Part shown: in pieces, positions 55,117-62,082 of the stretch | Position numbering within the stretch: the first letter of the stretch is position 1 | How the letters are laid out: every line of letters starts with the position of its first letter | Source of the DNA: an uncultured Bacteroidales bacterium | GTDB lineage: Bacteria; Bacteroidota; Bacteroidia; Bacteroidales; Paludibacteraceae | Direction of reading: 5' to 3' | Assembly (NCBI GenBank): GCA_900319645.1 | Contig: ONPG01000010.1 | Location: 1 to 62,758 of the forward strand | Length of the DNA: 62,758 bases | Notes under the pieces: generated by a model | Told to the model about the DNA's origin: nothing | The model's input: the letters and a program-made list of their open reading frames with translations, nothing else | Database searches by the model: none | Program-made: the position numbers and the translations under genes

Positions 55117-56346
55117 ATGAAAAAATATTTGATATATCTGGCTGTTTTAGCGGTCGTTTTCGCGTCCTGCGAGAAAAATACTCCGTTTGACACACAGTCT
55201 CCTGACGATGAGCCGCTGATTCTCAAACCGTATAACGAGTCCGGAACAGGTTCGTTTACCTACAATCTGGGAAACCCCGATACGCCGCTCTTTGACTCCG
55301 TCACCGTTACTCCGTCCAACTACACAACGGTTAACTGGTATCTCAACGGATTGCTGGTCTTCACAGGACTGAAGATAGAGATGACGTTCCCCACCGGCTC
55401 TTATGAACTCATCATTGAAGCCGTCACCACGGCGGGCAAGCGCACCGAACGGAAAGGTTCGGTTACGGTATCTCCCTACGACACCGACCCCTATTCAGCA
55501 ACTCCTGCCGCCGGTCGCCACTGTGTGCCGGGCAACCCGACGACCTTGGAGGGCTCTAACCTTACACAAGTCGATAAGGTTCTTTTGACGAAAGATATCT
55601 TTGGCAATGAAGTCGTGAATACCATTACTCCGGAAGCGGGTGCTACCGATACGCAATTGGCTATTGTTCTTCCTGAGACCCAAGACGGACGCTACTATGT
55701 CCGCTTTAAGAATGCTGAAGGGAAGATCTTCGGCGCAGGAGACATCAATGTCCACAATGCGTCCGTCGCCCTTTCCGGCTATTCGGAGTTCGTGCCGGGT
55801 ACCGAGTGGACCATTACAGGTGTTAAATTAGAGAATGTAGCTTCCGTCAAATTGGACGAGACCGTTATCACCGAATTGACCAAGACCGCAACCTCCATCA
55901 CCTTCACTGCACCGAATGCGGAGGTAGGTGACCATAAGCTCTCTATCAAGAATGCCGATGGTTCCAGCGTTTATTTCATCACAGCGGATGGACTGGTAGA
56001 GACCGTAACGGCTATGGTCAGCGCTGAGACTACTATCTGGGAAGGTTCGTGCGTCATCAATTGGGGCGACTCCAAAGTCGAACTGACAACGGAAATGATG
56101 AAGGATGTACCGGTTGGCTCTACCATTTATGTGTACTTCAACGTTCCCGACGCCGAGTACCACGCTTTGCGTATTACGGACGACTGGTGGAGCCACGACT
56201 TGTTGCCGCAAGTGGACGGAATGGAAGGTAAGCCTAACCCCTATACCTTTGTTTATGACGAGGCAGGCAAGGAGGCTGTTGACCAGACCGGCAAAGCACT
56301 GGTTACCGGTTTTGGATTGGAGATCACCAAAATCTCGTTCAAATAA
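55117..56346 (+). CDS. Surface glycan-binding lipoprotein (SusE/F position) with shared C-terminal domain
   Basis: This 409-residue lipoprotein (VFASC, Cys18) has an N-terminal Ig/PKD-like part (residues 35-130), two IPT/TIG-like beta domains (about 130-215 and 215-300) and a C-terminal domain (about 303-409). That last domain resembles the two repeats of the protein at 49213: W-G---W-, G-TIYVYF, AEYHALRITDDWW--DLLPQ and GFGLEI-K-S. Position after susD and the Trp-rich tail argue for a surface cellulose/beta-glucan binding role. Confidence 0.8.
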   Translation: MKKYLIYLAVLAVVFASCEKNTPFDTQSPDDEPLILKPYNESGTGSFTYNLGNPDTPLFDSVTVTPSNYTTVNWYLNGLLVFTGLKIEMTFPTGSYELIIEAVTTAGKRTERKGSVTVSPYDTDPYSATPAAGRHCVPGNPTTLEGSNLTQVDKVLLTKDIFGNEVVNTITPEAGATDTQLAIVLPETQDGRYYVRFKNAEGKIFGAGDINVHNASVALSGYSEFVPGTEWTITGVKLENVASVKLDETVITELTKTATSITFTAPNAEVGDHKLSIKNADGSSVYFITADGLVETVTAMVSAETTIWEGSCVINWGDSKVELTTEMMKDVPVGSTIYVYFNVPDAEYHALRITDDWWSHDLLPQVDGMEGKPNPYTFVYDEAGKEAVDQTGKALVTGFGLEITKISFK

Positions 56347-56382
56347 ATGATCCAATCGTAAATCGTCCAATCGTTAATTATT
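56347..56382 (+). repeat. AATCGTCC short-unit repeat spacer
   Basis: Units CCAATCGTAAATCGT, as at 14266-14345, fill the gap before the symporter gene. Confidence 0.85.
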
Positions 56383-57726
56383 ATGGTTCCACTACGAGAA
56401 AAAATCGGATATGCTCTGGGTGATGCCGCGTCAGGCGGCATCACCTGGAAGATTATGTCCGTCGCCTTCCCGCTCTTTTTCACCAATGTGTTCGGTCTGA
56501 CGTTCGCCGATGCGGCAGCGCTGATGTTATTAGCCCGTATGTTCGATGTGGTGACCGACCCTCTCATGGGCTCGATTGCCGATCGTACACAGTCCCGTTG
56601 GGGCACCTACCGACCTTGGCTTATCTTCGGCGCTATTCCTTTTGGACTTGTTTTTGCACTGCTGCTTTATACGCCAGATCTGGGTATGACCGGAAAACGC
56701 GTATGGGCATATGGCTTCTACCTGCTGATGATGGTCTGCTACACGATGGTCAATGTGCCCTACGGTTCCTTGCTTAATGTGATGACCGAGGATAGCGACG
56801 AACGCAATCAGTTCTCCGCTTTCCGTATGGTAGGCGCATACGCTATGGGTTTCGTCACACTCTTCACTTTTGCTATGGTGCAAAAATGGGCAGGAGGTTC
56901 ACTCCAGCACCAGTATGCTGTAGTCGGGGCCGTTTTCGGACTGATAGCCACGGTGATGACACTGGCGTGCGGACTGCTCACCAAGGAGAGACACCAACCC
57001 GTCCGCGCCGAGAAATTCAGCTTCAAGCAGTATGCTGACCTTTTCCGCAACAAACCCTGGGTCTATATGACCCTTGTGGCGGTGTGTACTAATTTTTTCA
57101 ACGGATTTCGCTATGCCGTGGTGGGATATATGTTCACCTATTGCCTCTACGGCGATGTGACGGTGGGGAGGTTCATTATCAACTACACCGCTTTCATGGC
57201 GTTCGGCGAGGTGACCTGCATGGTCTTTGGTGCTGTCAGCCCGTGGTTCACACGCAAGGTGGGCTCCAAGAGAATGGCTTTCGTATGGGCGTCAGTCATT
57301 TGCTGTGTCTGCTCGGTTGCGTTCTTCTTCATTCCCATGGATGCGACGTATATATGGGTGATGATTGCGGTCTCGATGCTCACTTCGGTAGGCGCCGGAC
57401 TCTATTCGCCGCTCCTGTGGTCCATGTACGCTGATGTCGCTGACTATGCGACGGACACCTACGGCACTTCTTCGACTGGACTGATCTTCTCCTCGGGAAC
57501 AATGGCGCAGAAATTCGGAGGGGCTATCTCCGCCAGCCTGATAGCTTTCCTCTTAGGGGTTGCCGGACTGGTTTCGGAAACAGATATCCTCACTGGAGAT
57601 ACGGTGGTCACCATCACCAACGAACAGTCTGTACGTACGATGGTATGGGCGCTTTTCAGCCTTTTCCCCGCTGTCATTGCTTGTATCATGGCTGTGCTTG
57701 CCTATAAATTCCCATTGAAAAAATGA
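56383..57726 (+). CDS. GPH-family sugar:cation symporter (MelB-like)
   Basis: This 447-residue inner-membrane protein has 12 predicted helices and the GPH signatures ALGDAASGG at the first helix and FDVVTDPLMGSIADRT after the second, which carry the Asp residues that bind the cation in MelB. A central loop around GLLTKERHQP separates the halves. It should take up cellobiose or short cello-oligosaccharides into the cytoplasm for the GH94 enzyme. Its stop overlaps the start of the GH9 gene by four bases (ATGA). Confidence 0.93.
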   Translation: MVPLREKIGYALGDAASGGITWKIMSVAFPLFFTNVFGLTFADAAALMLLARMFDVVTDPLMGSIADRTQSRWGTYRPWLIFGAIPFGLVFALLLYTPDLGMTGKRVWAYGFYLLMMVCYTMVNVPYGSLLNVMTEDSDERNQFSAFRMVGAYAMGFVTLFTFAMVQKWAGGSLQHQYAVVGAVFGLIATVMTLACGLLTKERHQPVRAEKFSFKQYADLFRNKPWVYMTLVAVCTNFFNGFRYAVVGYMFTYCLYGDVTVGRFIINYTAFMAFGEVTCMVFGAVSPWFTRKVGSKRMAFVWASVICCVCSVAFFFIPMDATYIWVMIAVSMLTSVGAGLYSPLLWSMYADVADYATDTYGTSSTGLIFSSGTMAQKFGGAISASLIAFLLGVAGLVSETDILTGDTVVTITNEQSVRTMVWALFSLFPAVIACIMAVLAYKFPLKK

Positions 57727-59549
57727 CAAAAATCCTATTGCATATGTCCCATCGCAAATTTACTCAAAGCGCAGCCGTTTTGGTATGCGCTTTTGGGTTG
57801 GTTGCTTGCAACCATTTCAACCCCGATAACGGTCCTATCAGTCTTAACCAAGTAGGCTATGCGCCGACGCAAGAGAAAACGGCGACGATCGATATCTCCA
57901 ATATCCAATCTCCAATTTCAAATTGCTATATTATCAATATAGCCGGAGATACTGTTTGGCGCGGAGAAGCCTCCGAGACGAAGCTTAACCCCGTATCCGG
58001 CAAACCCTGTCAGATAGTCGATTTCTCCGATCTGACCGCTTGTGGCAAATATACGCTCTATGTGGAGAATAATCACCTTTCCATCTTCAATTCTCATTTT
58101 TCAATTTGTCAACACCCTTATAAGGAACTGACGCGAAAGGCCCTCCGTGCCTTCTACCACCAGCGCGCATCAATGGCTACTGAAGAACCTTACGCCGAAG
58201 GGTACGCGCGACCTGCGGGGCATCCCGATGACCATGTGATTGTTCATTCTTCGGCGGCTACCCAAGATCGTCCGGCAGGAACCGTCATCTCCTCGCCGGG
58301 GGGATGGTACGACGCCGGAGACTATAACAAATATATTGTCAACTCCGGCTTTACAATGGGTGTCTGGCTCATGGCGTACGAATTGAACAAAGCCTATTTC
58401 GACACCCTTGACCTCCATATTCCGGAATCTCAAATGAACAAATGCCCCGACATGTTGTCGGAGGCACTCTACAACCTTCGTTGGATGCTGACGATGCAGG
58501 ACCTGGACGGAGGTGTCTATCATAAGTTGACTGAGCCTGATTTTGAGGGATTTATTCGTCCGGACCAGTGCAAAAAAACACGCTATGTGGTCATGAAGAC
58601 TACTGCTGCCACCTTGGATTTTGCTGCTGCAATGGCACTCGCCGCACGCGTCTATACTCCCTTTGATCCGGATTTCTGCAAGGAGGCGAAAGAGGCGGCA
58701 ATCAAAGCATACGCATGGGCGCAAGAGCACCCTGCGATCTACTATGATCAGCCTAAAATGAATGAAGAAATGAAAGAATGTGGAGAAGTAGAGATTACCA
58801 CCGGTGCGTATGACGATTTTGATGTAACTGATGAGTTTTATTGGGCGGAGATAGAACTGTATCTGCTCACCGGTGACGAGCAATATAAAGCCAATGTGGG
58901 AGACCATGCCCGTGCTATTGCCAACACCCTCGCTAAAGACGGTAAGTATTATCTTCCGGCATCATGGGGCAATGTGGCTGAACTGGCGTACCTCGACCTT
59001 CTACAGCAAGGAAAGACCGACGCCAACGCCCTCTTGGCTTACCTCGCGCCCTATCTCGAAGAAGCAAACACGGTCTCTGTTTTCCGTTCTCCCTATGGCA
59101 ACCGGGAAAGTGATTTCTTCTGGGGCTGCAACTCCGAGGGGTGTTGCTGGCGGGGAATAGAGTGCCTCTATGCCTACCATTTGACGGGCGAAGAGCTATA
59201 TCGTCAGCAAGCCGAACGATGTCTCAACTACATCCTCGGACAAAACGCAACGGGCTTCTGCTATGTCACGGGATTCGGATCCCATTCCACGCGCGATCCA
59301 CACCACCGTCTCTCCTATTCCCATCCCAAAGGTACTTTGCCCGGATTTCTTGCCGGAGGACCCAACCCTGCGCAGCAGGATAGGATCACCGATGGCGTGC
59401 GATATCCGGAGAATGTGTCGGCTGATGAGTCATATCTTGACTATCAGCCTTCCTATGCCTCCAACGAGGTGACTATCAACTGGAACGTAACACTTTTCGC
59501 ACTCTCTGCCGGATTGGACGCTACGGAATCCACCTCCCCGCGCAACTGA
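57723..59549 (+). CDS. GH9 cellulase lipoprotein
   Basis: This 608-residue lipoprotein (GLVAC; Cys29, or Cys22 if started at the Met 57744) has an N-terminal Ig-like CelD_N domain (about residues 35-135) and a GH9 (alpha/alpha)6 barrel. Catalytic features are GGWYDAGDYNKY (D197/D200, base) and ASNEVTINWN (E582, acid), plus CYVTGFGSHSTRDPHHR. The Ig domain is interrupted by two repeat-derived segments (ISNIQSPISN at 57893-57928 and LSIFNSHFSI at 58076-58110) lying in frame. It is the last gene of the cellulose locus. Confidence 0.93.
   Translation: MTKILLHMSHRKFTQSAAVLVCAFGLVACNHFNPDNGPISLNQVGYAPTQEKTATIDISNIQSPISNCYIINIAGDTVWRGEASETKLNPVSGKPCQIVDFSDLTACGKYTLYVENNHLSIFNSHFSICQHPYKELTRKALRAFYHQRASMATEEPYAEGYARPAGHPDDHVIVHSSAATQDRPAGTVISSPGGWYDAGDYNKYIVNSGFTMGVWLMAYELNKAYFDTLDLHIPESQMNKCPDMLSEALYNLRWMLTMQDLDGGVYHKLTEPDFEGFIRPDQCKKTRYVVMKTTAATLDFAAAMALAARVYTPFDPDFCKEAKEAAIKAYAWAQEHPAIYYDQPKMNEEMKECGEVEITTGAYDDFDVTDEFYWAEIELYLLTGDEQYKANVGDHARAIANTLAKDGKYYLPASWGNVAELAYLDLLQQGKTDANALLAYLAPYLEEANTVSVFRSPYGNRESDFFWGCNSEGCCWRGIECLYAYHLTGEELYRQQAERCLNYILGQNATGFCYVTGFGSHSTRDPHHRLSYSHPKGTLPGFLAGGPNPAQQDRITDGVRYPENVSADESYLDYQPSYASNEVTINWNVTLFALSAGLDATESTSPRN
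57893..57933 (+). repeat. TCCAATA short-unit repeat inside GH9
   Basis: Units TCCAATA, TCCAATC, TCCAATTT, CAAATTG encode ISNIQSPISN in frame; a second patch is near 58076-58110. Confidence 0.75.
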
Positions 59550-59570
59550 GGCATATTCTGTAAAATGATT

Positions 59571-59692
59571 AACTTTGGCTGAAACTCGACATCAGTTTCA
59601 GCCAAAGTTGCATAAAAATAACCACTTTTGGCTCAAACTCAACATCAGTTTCAGCCAAAGTTGTATAAAAATGACCACTTTTGGCTCAAACT
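59571..59692. repeat. 53-bp direct repeat, 2.5 copies, each a 16-bp palindrome
   Basis: Copies start at 59571, 59624 and 59677. Copy 1 is AACTTTGGCTGAAACT - CGACATC - AGTTTCAGCCAAAGTT, a perfect stem. A further half-copy (ACTTTTGGCTCAAACT) is at 61242-61257. Copy 1 may also act as the terminator-like end of the cellulose operon, although a T-run is lacking. Confidence 0.9.
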
Positions 59693-59703
59693 CGCATATT
59701 TTT

Positions 59704-59735
59704 CTTGCGTAATTCAAAAAAAAGTTGTACTTTTG
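59704..59735 (+). promoter_or_regulatory. Promoter of the AAA+ ATPase gene
   Basis: CTTGCGTAATTCA from 59704 and TACTTTTG at 59728-59735. Confidence 0.8.
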
Positions 59736-59791
59736 CAGCGGAAATTGAAAATAATGTTCCCGCATGGGACAAAAATCTTAATAGGCATAGT

Positions 59792-61225
59792 ATGAGCGCA
59801 ATCATTGGAAGAGCAGAGGAACAACGACAGTTGAGTCTTCTGGCAAACAGTTCAAAAGCGGAGTTTATTGCCGTTTATGGCAGACGGCGCGTAGGTAAGA
59901 CCTATTTGATAACGGAGCATTTCCGGGATCAATTGGCTTTTTATGCGTCCGGTGTGTTGAACGCCAAGACGCTTCAGCAAAAAGAAGCTTTCTGTGCAGC
60001 ACTGGATAAAATAGGCGCACTCGGGAATGAGCATGAGAGTTGGATGAAACTGTTCGGAACTCTCCAAAACGCCTTGCAGCTTAGGGTGGATGCCGGGCAG
60101 CAGACGATCATCTTCCTGGATGAGATACCCTGTTTCGATACACAACGCGCGGACTTTGTACCGGCGCTCGATCATTTTTGGAACACCTGGGCTTCTCATT
60201 ATGCAAACATCAAACTCATCGTATGCGGCAGCGCCACTTCATGGATCGTCAAAAACATCGTTGACAGCCACGGAGGATTGCACGACCGACTGACGTTTGA
60301 GATGCATCTGCATCCATTTACACTGGCGGAGACCGAACAATACCTGCAAAACAGCGGGGTTAAGTGGACGCGTATGATGATTGCGCAAGCGTATATGGCT
60401 TTTGGAGGAATACCGTATTATATGAGTTTAATCCTTCCCGGGGAAAGTCTTGCGCAAGCTTTGGATCGACTCTACAGCAAACCTACCGGAATACTGCGCA
60501 GGGAATACGAGCGCTTGTTTGCATCGCTTTTTAAGATTCCTGAACCGTATATGAATATCATCTCTATTCTCTCGAAGAATCACAAAGGGTTGACAAGGGA
60601 GGAGATTGCCGGCAAAATGCGCATGCAGAGTGGAGGAACACTGACGAAATGGCTCAGAGATCTGAAAAACTGCGATTTTATCCGTTCCTATCGTGTATAT
60701 AGCCGGAAGATTAAGCAGAACTCGGAACTATATACACTCACGGATATGTTTACTATTTTTCATCTGCATTTTCATGCGGTCATCGGCGAGGAGGAAAAGT
60801 TCTTTAGCAAAAACCTGAAGACTTCGGATCTGTTAGCATGGCAAGGTTTGGCGTTTGAGCGTGTAGTAATGCAGCATATTCCTCAGATCAAGCAATCTCT
60901 CGGCATTCATGGAATAGAAGTCGATTATTATCAATGGAGAAGTTCCTCCTCCTCACCCGCTGCGCAGATTGACTTGATTTTAGACAGGGCGGATGGCATC
61001 GTGAATATATGCGAGATGAAATTCTCGCAAACACCTTATTTAATTAAAAAGGCGGAGTACGACAAACTGCAAAATCGTCTTTTTGCATTCCAATCAGAGA
61101 CGCAAATAAACAAGGGTATTCAATTGACCTTCATTACGTCGTACGGCTTACATCCAAATGAGTATGCCAACGATGTGGTTCAACAAGTTACCTTGGAGGA
61201 TTTGTTCATAGAGAACACAAAATAA
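59792..61225 (+). CDS. AAA+ ATPase with C-terminal DUF234/nuclease-like domain
   Basis: This 477-residue protein has Walker A GRRRVGKT (residues 28-35) and Walker B IIFLDEIPCFD (about residue 105), the ATPase_2 core, a winged-helix segment (GLTREEIAGKMRMQSGGTLTKWL) and a C-terminal domain with QIDLILDR...NICEMKF, a PD-(D/E)XK-type D...E-x-K pattern. Such ATPases are common, often in accessory islands, and their role is unknown. The ATG at 59792 (MSAIIGR) follows the promoter; the frame from 59681 does not make sense as a start. Monocistronic. Confidence 0.88.
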   Translation: MSAIIGRAEEQRQLSLLANSSKAEFIAVYGRRRVGKTYLITEHFRDQLAFYASGVLNAKTLQQKEAFCAALDKIGALGNEHESWMKLFGTLQNALQLRVDAGQQTIIFLDEIPCFDTQRADFVPALDHFWNTWASHYANIKLIVCGSATSWIVKNIVDSHGGLHDRLTFEMHLHPFTLAETEQYLQNSGVKWTRMMIAQAYMAFGGIPYYMSLILPGESLAQALDRLYSKPTGILRREYERLFASLFKIPEPYMNIISILSKNHKGLTREEIAGKMRMQSGGTLTKWLRDLKNCDFIRSYRVYSRKIKQNSELYTLTDMFTIFHLHFHAVIGEEEKFFSKNLKTSDLLAWQGLAFERVVMQHIPQIKQSLGIHGIEVDYYQWRSSSSSPAAQIDLILDRADGIVNICEMKFSQTPYLIKKAEYDKLQNRLFAFQSETQINKGIQLTFITSYGLHPNEYANDVVQQVTLEDLFIENTK

Positions 61226-61413
61226 AACCCTTAAGTAATATACTTTTGGCTCAAACTTGACAACGAAAACTACTCAAACCGGTACGCAGTAAACGGCAAT
61301 TTATATTACTGTTTCTGTCAATTTTTCTACACAAGAAACGTGAATCGACTATACGTAAAATCGACAATAAGTAAAAAAATCACTAAAAAGACAAAAATTA
61401 AAGTCCAAACTCT
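61226..61413. other. Spacer with box-like regulatory repeats
   Basis: Contains a palindrome half-copy (61242-61257) and two boxes of the ATCGACT family (61344-61376). No gene seen. Confidence 0.7.
61344..61376 (+). promoter_or_regulatory. ATCGACTATACGTAAAA box and degenerate second copy
   Basis: ATCGACTATACGTAAAA (61344-61360) matches the boxes at 22194-23778 in 16 of 17 positions. A weaker ATCGACAATAAGTAAAA starts at 61360. The second ends 38 bases before the -33 element, two helical turns further than at the other promoters. Confidence 0.7.
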
Positions 61414-61443
61414 TGCATATATCAAAAAAAAGCAGTAACTTTG
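61414..61443 (+). promoter_or_regulatory. Promoter of the 61.4-kb small RNA candidate
   Basis: TTGCATATATC at 61414-61424, A-rich spacer and TAACTTTG at 61436-61443. Confidence 0.85.
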
Positions 61444-61449
61444 CACTCG

Positions 61450-61575
61450 ATTTAGACAACCGTTTTCAATTTCATGTGTTTCATGTGATAGATGTAGATT
61501 ATGCAAGATTGGCTTGAAAACGGGACAGGCTACCCTTCTGCGTGAGGCAGGGAGGTAGCCTGGCTTTCTTTTTTT
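61450..61575 (+). ncRNA. Small RNA candidate linked to the ATCGACT boxes
   Basis: A strong promoter ends at 61443 and a strong terminator lies at 61527-61575 (AGGCTACC / GGTAGCCT with an inner CTGC/GCAG, T-rich tail). Between them CCGTTTTCAA (61460-61469) pairs perfectly with TTGAAAACGG (61514-61523). The ATGs within are followed directly by stops, so it is unlikely to encode a peptide. It might act on fimbrial mRNAs, as it shares their boxes; that is inference. Confidence 0.6.
61527..61575 (+). terminator. Terminator of the small RNA candidate
   Basis: 8-bp outer stem plus inner 4-bp stem, followed by CTTTCTTTTTTT, which grades into a 45-base pyrimidine tract (61564-61608). Confidence 0.85.
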
Positions 61576-61637
61576 CCCCTTTTTTCCCTTTTTTTCCCCC
61601 TTTTCTCCGCTTTTTGCTTAATTTTTAATTTTTAATT

Positions 61638-61667
61638 TTGTATTTTGAATAATTTGTAGTATCTTTG
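61638..61667 (+). promoter_or_regulatory. Promoter of the cobalamin riboswitch mRNA
   Basis: TTGTATTTTGA from 61638 and TATCTTTG at 61660-61667. Confidence 0.8.
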
Positions 61668-61684
61668 CAGCGTTTTTGTGGTGT

Positions 61685-61865
61685 GCGTGTTATCAAGGTC
61701 GGTAACCGCACTTAATAGGGAAGGCTGTGCAAATCAGCCGCTGTCCCGCAGCCGTAAGTCTCATTCAACCGCGTTTCCGCACTCTTACGACCACTGTTAC
61801 ATCTGTAATGGGAAGGTTGGAAACAAGGGAGACAAGCCGGAAGACCTGCCACGAAGATTTATAAA
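61685..61865 (+). promoter_or_regulatory. Cobalamin riboswitch
   Basis: The aptamer has the hallmark strings in order: GGGAAGGCTGTGCAAATC (61718-61735), CTGTCCCGCAGCCGTAAG (61741-61758) and GCCGGAAGACCTGCC (61835-61850), the B12-box region. The hairpins downstream, CAAAGCGAT/ATCGCTTTG (61973-61992) and TGCACC/GGTGCA (62006-62025), probably belong to the expression platform. It should lower expression of the gene at 62083 when cobalamin is abundant. Confidence 0.93.
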
Positions 61866-62082
61866 CCGTTGTGAGCCGCCTGGCGGCAACAGCCCTCGTG
61901 GATTGGGGCTCCGGATTGATGAAACGAATACCTGACACATTGAGCAACGTTTGTGCTGTGTAACAGCGTGTGCAAAGCGATGAATCGCTTTGTGCTTTTG
62001 GCGTGTGCACCTGACTGATGGTGCATTGCGTCTTTGCGTGCAATCAGTTAATCAATTATAAACAACACAAAATTTATTCACA
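61866..62082 (+). other. Leader between riboswitch and gene
   Basis: 217 bases with hairpins (CAAAGCGAT/ATCGCTTTG, TGCACC/GGTGCA) and no ORF worth reporting. Confidence 0.6.

Noticed and set aside
61678-61935. 85-codon ORF
   Set aside because: It lies across the cobalamin riboswitch aptamer; the conserved bases are RNA structure, not codons.
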